Shown here: positions 16,954 to 25,592 of the stretch, one piece after another | Position numbering within the stretch: the stretch's first letter is position 1 | How the letters are laid out: the number at the start of each line of letters is the position of its first letter | Source: Porphyromonas sp. | GTDB taxonomy: Bacteria > Bacteroidota > Bacteroidia > Bacteroidales > Porphyromonadaceae | DNA: 59,029 nt | Reading direction: 5' to 3' | NCBI GenBank assembly: GCA_022772085.1 | Contig: JALFBN010000008.1 | Coordinates: 1-59,029, forward strand | Notes under the pieces: model-generated | What the model was told of the DNA's origin: nothing | Database searches by the model: none | What the model saw: only the letters and a program-made list of their open reading frames with translations | Position numbers and translations under genes: made by a program

Positions 16954-19900
16954 CCTTTCGCTGACTTGACTTGCGCTTACGATAGATAATGAAGACAATG
17001 ACAAGGAGTACCACTACGCCTATGGACAGAGGGAGGAAGAGCTTGGAGGGCTGATCTATGACTGACGAGTTCTCATGTGTTAGTTCATCTTTTTTCAGTC
17101 GCTGAGCATCTTTGCTTTGTGCGTTTGAGAGGTTACGTACCTTTTGTATTGCTTCCTCATATTTTTTCTGCTGTTCGTTGGGAAGCTCCTTGGCAATATG
17201 GTCTCGTAACTTGGCATTATCGCAAACAAATGAACTGCACCCTGCTCCGAATTTTTCTACCTCTTGGGCATGTAGTTCTGCAATAGTTTTGCGTTGCTCC
17301 GAGGAAGCTTTCCACATTCCTTTGCGTATTGTCTCCATCATCACGGCAGTGATTTCTTGAAGTGCTGCAGGGTTATTCTGTTCAAAAAACGCTCTGATTC
17401 CTAAGTTTTTGTCATCCTTTACATAGGTATTGTATAAGTCGTCCCAGAGCTCATTGTCTATGACGGAGGGCTTCATTACATTCCAACCATAAGTATTACG
17501 AATAGTCTCGGCAAGAGCTGATGCAGCCCCTTGTCCCTCTTTTGTAACCTCTTTGATATAGGTCGGATTGAGTATTGTAGTACGAGCTTCTACACCGATG
17601 GCTTGCTTCATTTCCTGCACACGTGTCCGATGATGGTTGCGCAAGTCATTGAAATATCCTTCGGGATCTTTTCCCGTCACTTGACGCACGGCAAGGGTCA
17701 ATCCTCCCATAAATTCGTAAACGTGATCAAGGCTTAACGGTCCCCAGGAATTGCTCTGCCGTGGTTGTACAACGGCATCTACATTTTGTAGTGCAGCCTC
17801 GAAGAGCCCGGCTTCAAAGTCCCCCCAATGCTCTCCACTACCGTATATTGCCCCCATATTGTTGAGGTACACATCAGCAATCTCCGATTCTTTTTCCCAT
17901 CGGTCGCCACTCTCTACCATCTCTTGTATCCCCGTCCCATAATTGCCGTTGATACCTCCAAATACCCGTTGGGTACTTAGGGAACGTGCCTCTTTTGGGG
18001 AGAGCCCTTTCTCGAGAAGCACCCTCTCTGCATCCACAGCTCCCTTGGCCACTTCATTATCTATTTCGCCAGTCTCTTGAGCGGCTAGGTCCACAGCTTT
18101 CTGTATGAGGTACAGACGTGATGCAGCCAAATCCCTCAATTGTCCCGAGGTTTGTACCACTACATCAACACGTTTCCGCTTGAGTTCTTCTTTGGGGATT
18201 AGCTTGACATCCTGCACACGCCCCATCATATCTCGTACGGGTTCGCACCCCAAGAGGTAAATAATCTCTGCTATCGTAGCTCCTTCGCTTTCGATAAAAC
18301 TGCTACTCCAGAGGGAGAAACTTACTTTCTGAGGAAGTTCCCCATTGTGACGCTTTCGATAGTCGTCAAGGAGATCCTCTGCCATCTTCTTTCCCTTCTT
18401 CCACGCCATCAAGGTAGGAGTTGTTTCGGCATTGATAGAGTACAGATTGCGCCCTGTGGGGAGTGTCTCGGAGTTGGCAATATAATCTCCCCCGGGGGAT
18501 GGGGCTAAGTATCCACCATTAAGAGCATTGACAATAGCGGTTAGTTCTTGCTCAGGGCTTTGAATCAATTTATCGTAATACCCCACAATAGCATTGATGG
18601 AGTGGCGGAGTTGTTGTACACTTGCCACAAATGTTTTTTCTTGCGGAGATAATGACTCTTGTTGCGTGGATTTCATAGCCTCCATCATAGCTGCAGGCAT
18701 TCGTCCTCCCCTTTTTGGGGATATCCCATTGGCTTTCTTACTCGGGTGAGAGGCTTTTCCAGACTTGCTTTTCCCCGGCATCATGTCCGATTTTTTGCCT
18801 TTCATAGCTCCCAACGCCATCCCCATACCACTACTACCACTACTCTTCATAGCCTCCATCATAGCCATACTATTGGCTTCACTTTGAGCTATTAACTTGT
18901 CAGCTTGGGCTAACTCTTGTGGCGTAACACCTAAGGATGTTAGGATAGCCTCTGTATTTACTTGACGAGAGGCAAGTACCTGACGCACCACCCGCTCAGC
19001 CGGCAGTCTGTAGTTCTGAGAGAAGAATCGCTCACTATCCTGCTGAGTTTGGGTATATTTCCCCCTATGGCGATCAAGTGCCGCAAGGGCATAAGCAATA
19101 GGATCCGTTGCAATATGCAGTACAGAGCTGTGTACTTTTTCACTAGAGAAAGGGATTCCGGTACGGTACATACCTCCGGGTATTTTGCTCACTGCCAGTT
19201 CTTCGGCAAAGTCGGATATTTGTTCGATTTCCTGTCTACTATAAGGTTTTGTACATACAGAGTCAAGCCGAAGGTCTCTACTGAAACCTTTCCTTACTGT
19301 TAATGCCTTAATCTGTAGAGATAGTACTTGATCATCCATTTCGTCCGCAAGGTACTGATCTGTCAATTTGAGTAAATCGGCAACTTCGCCATTGAGTCGG
19401 GTTTCTATGAAAGGAGGAGCAAGATACGAAACAGTCCCCCCATAGCTACGACGTTTGGCTATCATCCCCTCACCAATGTTGGCAATGGTGTAATAGTAGA
19501 TGTGCGGACGGTCGTTGATCATACGGTCTGTCCAATCCTCTTGAGAGAGTGCAATCTGTTTCCCGTTAATGAATTCGAGACTACCATGTGTGCCAAAATG
19601 CATTACCACATCTGCTCGGAATCCTCTTTGCATCCAGAGGTACGAAGCCACATAAGGATAGGGAGGGATCGGGTTGGCTCCATGCACAGCTTTGAAGTCA
19701 TTTTCGCCAACGCCCTGTCCGGGTTGAGGGATAAGTACCACATTACCAAAGGGTATTGCCGTCACAGCAATTCCTCGGCGTCCTCCTTGTTGCATTGTGT
19801 AGAACTGACCCGGTGCCGGTCCATACCTTTTAGATAATGAATCAATCTGACTAGGAGTCAGCACATCATTCATCCAATTTGTAAGGCTATCGGTGGAGAC

Positions 19901-21238
19901 AAATTGAGGATACCCTTTGGCGATAAACTCAGCAATAGCAGCCTCAGCGTAGCTATTAAAGAGAGCACCTCGCGTCATAACCAATTGCTCGAAAGCCTCC
20001 TCCGTTTCTGGCAACCCGGAGACATTATACCCCTCCTCCTGAAGCCGAAGAAGCACATTATAGAGAGAAGGGAGTACCTCTATACCTTGAGCCACAAGAC
20101 TATTTTGCCCCGGTCCTTTAAAGTAGAAGATGGCTACACGTTTCTCGCTATTCGGTTTCTTCTTGAGCAAGATGTAGTTATTTACCAGACGAGTAAAGCT
20201 CTTCAGTCGGTCGGGGATGGCGTGAAAGTATTCAAGTCCCGTCTTACGATCTCTCTCAAGAGCTACGAGTGCATAAGGAACCATTGCCCCATCTATTTCC
20301 GGAGTAGAGACGCTCTGTGAAAGGAAACCTCCCACCATTCCTTGCTTATCGGCAAACCAATCTTGAGTCTCGGCGACAATGGTCAGAGGTGCGATAATCG
20401 GTACATTTTGTTGCTTGAGATAGTTGATAGCAGGGTCTGTATTGCCCGATAACATCTTGCCGTGAGGCATATAAATTACGAGATCGGGGTTGATTGCTCG
20501 GAGTATTTCCAAACGATCTGCCCCTGCCGAGAAGGGATATACATTCAGGCCACTCTCCTCTAGAGCAGCTACAATTTCATCTATATGCTCTCTATTGGAA
20601 TTCGTGGGCGAAGCAAAGCTAATAAGCATTGCCACCCGAGGCGCACCCTCTTTGTATCCTTTACCTTTATAGTAGGATTCATATTCTTTAAGGGAAGAGA
20701 ATAGGTCATCATCACTCTTCCCGAAGAATATATTTTCACCAAATTCTATCGGTTTTTCTACGCTACCCACTCGAAGCGATTTACCCAATATATCCTGTCG
20801 AATGTAGTTGAATCCCGAGCGGTAGTTCTTGGCTCCACCATTACCAAAATAGGCGGCAATAAGCTGTGATTGCTCCTCTGAGAGAGAAGAAATATCGTTG
20901 TCCGGGCTCGTGGCCATAATGACTTGCATATGGCACTTTCGCTCATCCACGAGTTTTTGTATTACCTCTCGATCTTGAGGAGACCATTTAAGTCCCATGC
21001 CAAATGCGAGTACAAAATCATAATGCCCCAGTCGGGAAAGGTCGTCTTCTACCTGTACTACTACGTTCTTTTCATCGGCGGAAGAGATAGCTCTTGCTAC
21101 CATAAACTGCGGAAAATTGACCAATGCCACCTTGATGGGACGAGGGCGGAAGATACCAAAAAGTAGAGCCGCAACAATGAGTACAATACCAACTAAGGCG
21201 AAGATTTTTGTTCGTTTCGATAGGTTCATAGGGTTCAT
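16946..21238 (-). CDS. hmuS: HmuS, CobN-like chelatase-family protein
   Basis: A 1430-residue relative of the CobN subunit of cobaltochelatase. In heme-auxotrophic Bacteroidota, which make no cobalamin with it, this family (HmuS) works in heme uptake and has been proposed to take iron out of heme. The CobN hallmarks are present, including VVMHFGTHGSLEFINGKQIALS near residue 560. A membrane helix is at residues 13-29 and another near the C-terminus (LFLPLSIGVVVLLVIVFIIY), so the large domain is tethered at both ends, probably in the periplasm. Residues about 785-860 are a low-complexity insertion rich in Met, Lys, Ser and Gly that contains AMMEAMKS twice. It lies 80 bp after hmuR and overlaps hmuT by 8 nt. 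Confidence 0.92.
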   Translation of the reverse strand: MNPMNLSKRTKIFALVGIVLIVAALLFGIFRPRPIKVALVNFPQFMVARAISSADEKNVVVQVEDDLSRLGHYDFVLAFGMGLKWSPQDREVIQKLVDERKCHMQVIMATSPDNDISSLSEEQSQLIAAYFGNGGAKNYRSGFNYIRQDILGKSLRVGSVEKPIEFGENIFFGKSDDDLFSSLKEYESYYKGKGYKEGAPRVAMLISFASPTNSNREHIDEIVAALEESGLNVYPFSAGADRLEILRAINPDLVIYMPHGKMLSGNTDPAINYLKQQNVPIIAPLTIVAETQDWFADKQGMVGGFLSQSVSTPEIDGAMVPYALVALERDRKTGLEYFHAIPDRLKSFTRLVNNYILLKKKPNSEKRVAIFYFKGPGQNSLVAQGIEVLPSLYNVLLRLQEEGYNVSGLPETEEAFEQLVMTRGALFNSYAEAAIAEFIAKGYPQFVSTDSLTNWMNDVLTPSQIDSLSKRYGPAPGQFYTMQQGGRRGIAVTAIPFGNVVLIPQPGQGVGENDFKAVHGANPIPPYPYVASYLWMQRGFRADVVMHFGTHGSLEFINGKQIALSQEDWTDRMINDRPHIYYYTIANIGEGMIAKRRSYGGTVSYLAPPFIETRLNGEVADLLKLTDQYLADEMDDQVLSLQIKALTVRKGFSRDLRLDSVCTKPYSRQEIEQISDFAEELAVSKIPGGMYRTGIPFSSEKVHSSVLHIATDPIAYALAALDRHRGKYTQTQQDSERFFSQNYRLPAERVVRQVLASRQVNTEAILTSLGVTPQELAQADKLIAQSEANSMAMMEAMKSSGSSGMGMALGAMKGKKSDMMPGKSKSGKASHPSKKANGISPKRGGRMPAAMMEAMKSTQQESLSPQEKTFVASVQQLRHSINAIVGYYDKLIQSPEQELTAIVNALNGGYLAPSPGGDYIANSETLPTGRNLYSINAETTPTLMAWKKGKKMAEDLLDDYRKRHNGELPQKVSFSLWSSSFIESEGATIAEIIYLLGCEPVRDMMGRVQDVKLIPKEELKRKRVDVVVQTSGQLRDLAASRLYLIQKAVDLAAQETGEIDNEVAKGAVDAERVLLEKGLSPKEARSLSTQRVFGGINGNYGTGIQEMVESGDRWEKESEIADVYLNNMGAIYGSGEHWGDFEAGLFEAALQNVDAVVQPRQSNSWGPLSLDHVYEFMGGLTLAVRQVTGKDPEGYFNDLRNHHRTRVQEMKQAIGVEARTTILNPTYIKEVTKEGQGAASALAETIRNTYGWNVMKPSVIDNELWDDLYNTYVKDDKNLGIRAFFEQNNPAALQEITAVMMETIRKGMWKASSEQRKTIAELHAQEVEKFGAGCSSFVCDNAKLRDHIAKELPNEQQKKYEEAIQKVRNLSNAQSKDAQRLKKDELTHENSSVIDQPSKLFLPLSIGVVVLLVIVFIIYRKRKSSQRKDE

Positions 21239-21318
21239 TCACTTAGTAAAGAGAGGAAGGAGGTGATAAATTGCATATGAGAAATTATCTGCTCCCCCCC
21301 TCTCTTCTCTTTTTTTCA

Positions 21319-23343
21319 TTAGAATTGAAGACGGAGGGTTGCGGAGTAGGTCCTTCCGGGGGTAGGAAGCACATTGGTGTTGATTACCTTAGGACGGTAA
21401 TCGAATAGGTTGTCTATGCTCAGATTAAGACGCAGATACCCTAGGATTTTTTGCTCTACACCCATGCGAGTTGTAGTGTAACCCGGGGTTGTTACAGAGG
21501 TTAGTAAATCCTTACTATCGAACTCCGAGGAGGTGAATCCGGACATCCAACGCAGGGTAAAGAAAGCACTGAGCGAGTAATCGTTGCTGAAGTATTTATT
21601 GTAGTCCAGTGACAAAAGCGCAGAATGGGGACGCGTAGTCGTTCGTAATCCCACATGTTCCTCTTTGTCTTTTACCTGATGCCAATCATAAGTATATGAG
21701 TAAGAACCTCGAAGTCTCAACCCCCACGGAAGAGCCTGCTGCCCTTGGATCTCAATACCATAGATTCGACTTGTGCCATCGATGTTACTATAAAGGAGCT
21801 CGCTCCTCTCGTCTTTTGTAACTCTTGCCAGTGGTTGAATGCGATTGTTCACACTATTGAAAAAGGTATTTACCATCAGACCGGTCTCCTTGGCTTTGTA
21901 CTCCGTTGATAAAGAGATCATATGGCTTTGCTCGGGCTTTAGCTCTTCGTTTCCATGAATCATAAACATGCCCATGTGGTCGAAGTACATGTAAAGCTCT
22001 TGCATCGAAGGGGCACGATACCCCTGTGCATAAGTGAGACGGAGAGCTACTTGTTGAGAGGGATTGTACATAGCGGAGGCCCGAGAGGTATAATGAGTAC
22101 CAAATCCGGAGTGAAGGTCTAGGCGTCCTCCATAGCTTAATGTCACTTTATCAAAAACAGAGAGGATACCTTGTGCATAGATTACACCACTCTGTATATG
22201 TTTGGGCTTACCATCATTTGTGGTATGTAGGCGAGATGAAGCCACCTGATCGAAAGTATATTCTCCACCCAAATTGAGGTGCTGAATGTCGTCAAAGTCG
22301 TAGTTGTACTGAGCCCGAGCATGGTGCATTTGCTGACGAAACACGGGAGCGTTCGCCTCCTCCGGTGCTTCCGGAAAGATGGAATCTCGTGCATAGTTAT
22401 TGTAGTGATACGAGAGATCAATTCCTTGTTTCTCGTCAAATTGCCAGCGCATCCCCGCTATACCATCGTAAGAATGATAGAGATAGTTGATCTTTGGATC
22501 CCATAGCTGCCTTCGTAAGTTGGCACGCCCCGAGAGAGTGAATTGTAACTTTTGGGAAGGAGCAATAGTGAGTTTTTCGGAAATGTCCCAGATCCTATTA
22601 CCCGACACATTTATCTCGCGGTTGCTCCCATTCTCTTGCGTGACGTAGCCATTATCTTTAATGTATTGTACACTTGTTTGGCTCGTCAAAAATTTCTTTT
22701 TAACACCAATAGACAGAGTCTCCTTGAGGTCGAGACGATTATCTATCATACTTGAGATTCCCACCCGAAGAGGTACTTTGGCTTGGCGGGTTATGATGTT
22801 TATGACACCACCAATAGCATTAGAGCCGTAGAGTGCAGACGAAGCCCCTCTCAGTACTTCGATACGTTCAATATCATCGGGATTGATACGATTAAAATCA
22901 ATATCACTCCCCATCCCCGAAGAAATACGCTCTCCATCAATGAGAAAGAGCAGGGAGCTCGCATCAAACCCTTGCATCTTGAGACGATCTTGAGAGCCAT
23001 GTTTGGTAAATTCCACCCCGGGGAGAACATACTGAAGCAGGTCCATAAAGTTCTGCGGTGCAAGTATTTCGATTTCTTTTGCCTTGATAAGTCGTATGGG
23101 AATAGGTTCGTTTTTCATCAACCGCATAGTACGACTTCCGGTGCATACCACATTGTCCAAAGTATTCTCTTGGGCTATGCTATCGGTTGAGTTTACATAG
23201 CCTTTGTACGTCCCTTGCCTCGTAGACTTGTGTACCGTAGCCTGTTGGGCCAAAGCAATGGGCCAGAAACTAGAGAGGACACACGCAAAAAGCAGGCCTT
23301 TTACAGCCTGCTTAATGGTATAACAATTCATGACGCTTATCAT
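21319..23343 (-). CDS. hmuR: HmuR-like TonB-dependent heme receptor
   Basis: Outer-membrane receptor of 674 residues that takes up heme in a TonB-dependent way. After a signal peptide (to about residue 32), the plug domain spans roughly 65-185 with LIDGERISSGMGSDIDFNRI and the typical RGASSALYGSNAIGGVINIITR. The rest is a 22-strand barrel ending in F (TLRLQF), the usual last-strand signature. The heme-receptor box YRAP is at 442-445, then FDHMGMFMIHG and NEEL at 465-468, where the family motif reads NPDL or NPNL. Another ATG at 23331 could be the start. It lies 32 bp after hmuY, the same order as in P. gingivalis. Confidence 0.93.
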   Translation of the reverse strand: MISVMNCYTIKQAVKGLLFACVLSSFWPIALAQQATVHKSTRQGTYKGYVNSTDSIAQENTLDNVVCTGSRTMRLMKNEPIPIRLIKAKEIEILAPQNFMDLLQYVLPGVEFTKHGSQDRLKMQGFDASSLLFLIDGERISSGMGSDIDFNRINPDDIERIEVLRGASSALYGSNAIGGVINIITRQAKVPLRVGISSMIDNRLDLKETLSIGVKKKFLTSQTSVQYIKDNGYVTQENGSNREINVSGNRIWDISEKLTIAPSQKLQFTLSGRANLRRQLWDPKINYLYHSYDGIAGMRWQFDEKQGIDLSYHYNNYARDSIFPEAPEEANAPVFRQQMHHARAQYNYDFDDIQHLNLGGEYTFDQVASSRLHTTNDGKPKHIQSGVIYAQGILSVFDKVTLSYGGRLDLHSGFGTHYTSRASAMYNPSQQVALRLTYAQGYRAPSMQELYMYFDHMGMFMIHGNEELKPEQSHMISLSTEYKAKETGLMVNTFFNSVNNRIQPLARVTKDERSELLYSNIDGTSRIYGIEIQGQQALPWGLRLRGSYSYTYDWHQVKDKEEHVGLRTTTRPHSALLSLDYNKYFSNDYSLSAFFTLRWMSGFTSSEFDSKDLLTSVTTPGYTTTRMGVEQKILGYLRLNLSIDNLFDYRPKVINTNVLPTPGRTYSATLRLQF

Positions 23344-23375
23344 ACAATAGATTAAAGAAGAGGAGGCACTATGGC

Positions 23376-24047
23376 TTATTTCACATTGTAGTCATATACG
23401 AAAGAGATAACGCCTCGTACTTTACCCGTTTTATCCCGATAGTCCGTAAACTGGATGCGTGCCACCTTACCATCGGCACACTTTACAAAGAATACCTTGC
23501 CGGAGAGACGCGCTTTGGGAGGCATATCGGTAAGATCAGTATCCAGCCAACCGCCACCAAGATCTCCACGCTTAGATTTTTTTCCCGTGATGATGTGATT
23601 GTAGCCGGTCTTTTCGTGATTGGCATCGTGCTGTCCACCACCCATACTGAACTTGACCGTGATGATCCCTTCTTTATCAACTTCCCAACCGGAAGTAGGC
23701 ACTTTGGTCGCCTTCTCCATATCAAGAGCATTTGCAAAAACAGCACCTCCCTGACCTTTGCCACTCTCTCCACAGTTGAGACGAATGTCGTAACGGTGAA
23801 AAGCAATATCCCAAGACAGATCATTTTTGTAATCGACTACTTTTACTTCTTTGTTGTCTTTTAGGGAGTAGTAGACCCAATTCTCATACTTTGAGGCATC
23901 CACCGATCCCTTTAGCCCCTTCACTTCAGAACTCTCAACGGGGGGAGTGGGAGGGGTAGGATTGGGCTCTTTTTTAGGGTCACAAGACGTAAAGCCGATC
24001 GTAAAGCTTGCCACTGCAACAAGGGCTAGAATGAACTTTGTTTTCAT
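23376..24047 (-). CDS. hmuY: HmuY-like heme-binding lipoprotein (hemophore)
   Basis: Surface lipoprotein that captures heme and hands it to HmuR. It has 223 residues with lipobox FTSC (C22) and a proline-rich linker. The match to P. gingivalis HmuY is plain from DASKYENWVYY, VVDYKNDLSWDIAFHRYDIR and LNCGESGKGQGGAVF to GKVFFVKCADGKVARIQFTDY. HmuY of P. gingivalis binds heme with H134 and H166. The first aligns with H140 here (MGGGQH), but the place of the second, after GGWL, is L172, with M175 close by (WLDTDLTDM). A changed ligand set, perhaps His-Met, is likely (inference). No promoter is seen in the 41 bp upstream. Confidence 0.93.
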   Translation of the reverse strand: MKTKFILALVAVASFTIGFTSCDPKKEPNPTPPTPPVESSEVKGLKGSVDASKYENWVYYSLKDNKEVKVVDYKNDLSWDIAFHRYDIRLNCGESGKGQGGAVFANALDMEKATKVPTSGWEVDKEGIITVKFSMGGGQHDANHEKTGYNHIITGKKSKRGDLGGGWLDTDLTDMPPKARLSGKVFFVKCADGKVARIQFTDYRDKTGKVRGVISFVYDYNVK

Positions 24048-24088
24048 ACTTTTCTGGAACTAATGAAATATGTGTTGTATTCTTTGAG

Positions 24089-25333
24089 TTATAAAAGTAT
24101 CTTAATACTTTGCTCTCCCACTTTGAGGATATAAGTTCCACCGGGAAGGTTAGCAACATCAAGCGACAAATTGCAAACTTGAGTTGTGCCATATTGTAGC
24201 AAGTCACCTGTTACAGTACAGAGGTAATAGGGCATCCCTACAAGGTGACCGGGGAGCTCGGTCGTAAGTATTCCATTTGAGATGCTGGATTTGAGGCTAT
24301 TCTCGACATCGCGAATAAGTATATTCCCCAATGGTTTTACACTCTCGTAAACAAACATTCCATCGGTGTCTTGCTTTGGTTCTTCTTCGTCTTCTGCACT
24401 ATCAGCCTCTTTGCTTTCCTCCTTTACGGGGACATAACTAGAGGGCGTGCAATGGAATGCAGGATACCCAAGCGAAAAGATAAACGTATTGCGCAACTCA
24501 GCCCAAAAACCTACAGCCATGGGAGGCACGGGGAAGAACACCTCTTCTCCTTTGATTTTTTTCTCGTCGTAAGTATATGTAAAGTTGAAACCTTCGCTAC
24601 CCGACCGCATAACGCGCCCCTCGTTGTCATATACAAACGAATAGGTCCTTACCATAGGACCTCCAGAGGCTTCATTGCTATATTCGATTTGGCTTATCTG
24701 TCCTTTACCATTGTATCCAAACTTTTCGTAAAGCAATACGGACTCCTCGTCCTCAGCATCCATTCGACGCAGTTCTGTAATACGTCCCTTGTCATCGAAA
24801 GTTGCTTTGCAGACACAAAACTTGGTCCAAACACCGGTCCCTGCCATATCTGTAGATATATCGACCTTCTCCTCAACCCCTTGGGCATTGTAGGTAACAA
24901 CGCCTTTTATTACGGGAGTAAGGGTATCGTCATCTTGGTCTACGCCCAATAGATTCCATATGGTAAAGTCTATCATTTGCCCCTTTTCGTTGCGCGTATA
25001 GGTCTCTTTATAACTGACTATATCAAACTCACCCGTTGCTAATCTTGGACGACCAAAAACACTTCTCTCTATGAGATAACCTTTGTCATTGTACTTGAAA
25101 ACATCTTTGGACACCAGTTTCGTCTCCCCCTCCATTACAACGAGGGAGGTAACATAGCCTTTTTCATCATACTCAAATGTGTGAATTTGCCCAAAGGATT
25201 GATAAGACTTGATGCGGTAATGGTACTTTGCAGGATCACAGAAATACTCCCGTACCGGTGTATGTTGTGCTAATGCACTCACTATAGCACTAACACTAAG
25301 AAGAATAGATAAGAAAAACTTGTTGGTAAACAT
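24089..25333 (-). CDS. YD-repeat protein with T9SS C-terminal sorting domain
   Basis: Secreted protein of 414 residues of unknown function. A signal peptide covers residues 1-22 (cut after VSALAQ). The middle holds several RHS/YD-like repeats such as FEYDEKGYVTSL, FKYNDKGYLIE, FGYNGKGQISQIEY and FVYDNEGRVMR. An acidic linker (KEESKEADSAEDEEEPKQD) near residue 315 precedes a C-terminal domain of the type A T9SS sorting kind, ending NLPGGTYILKVGEQSIKILL. So it is probably exported and anchored on the surface. It lies 41 bp ahead of hmuY on the same strand, and the only promoter seen is before this gene, which makes it the head of the heme operon here. A surface partner of HmuY is possible but unproven. 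Confidence 0.8.
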   Translation of the reverse strand: MFTNKFFLSILLSVSAIVSALAQHTPVREYFCDPAKYHYRIKSYQSFGQIHTFEYDEKGYVTSLVVMEGETKLVSKDVFKYNDKGYLIERSVFGRPRLATGEFDIVSYKETYTRNEKGQMIDFTIWNLLGVDQDDDTLTPVIKGVVTYNAQGVEEKVDISTDMAGTGVWTKFCVCKATFDDKGRITELRRMDAEDEESVLLYEKFGYNGKGQISQIEYSNEASGGPMVRTYSFVYDNEGRVMRSGSEGFNFTYTYDEKKIKGEEVFFPVPPMAVGFWAELRNTFIFSLGYPAFHCTPSSYVPVKEESKEADSAEDEEEPKQDTDGMFVYESVKPLGNILIRDVENSLKSSISNGILTTELPGHLVGMPYYLCTVTGDLLQYGTTQVCNLSLDVANLPGGTYILKVGEQSIKILL

Positions 25334-25386
25334 AAATAAAGGATTGCGTTTTATTTGTTTATGAGGTTATCGCTTTAACTCCGACT

Positions 25387-25419
25387 GCAAAGTTACCTAC
25401 ACAAATATGCTTTATCCAA
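25387..25419 (-). promoter_or_regulatory. Promoter of the heme-uptake operon
   Basis: On the minus strand TAACTTTGC (25395-25387) is a full -7 match and TTG (25419-25417) stands 21 bp upstream, within the usual spacing of the Bacteroidota -33 box. It lies 54 bp before the start at 25333. It is divergent from the protease promoter; the region between them is very AT-rich. Confidence 0.65.
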
Positions 25420-25517
25420 TACCAATAAGTAAGTATTTACCATTTACCTTTGGCTATTTATGGGTATAAAACAAACTTTTTTAGCTATTTGTCGGTTTTT
25501 TTAATGCAGCTTCTCTC

Positions 25518-25526
25518 TAACTTTGT
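25518..25526 (+). promoter_or_regulatory. -7 box of the C10 protease gene
   Basis: TAACTTTGT matches the consensus and would start transcription near 25532. A TTTG at 25488-25491 is a few bases too far for an ideal -33 box. A second -7-like TACCTTTG lies at 25445-25452. Confidence 0.5.
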
Positions 25527-25592
25527 GGAGCAATTGGTCTCATAATGGGCTTATTGCAACAGATACAACAAACACTTAAATCGTTCATTTTC

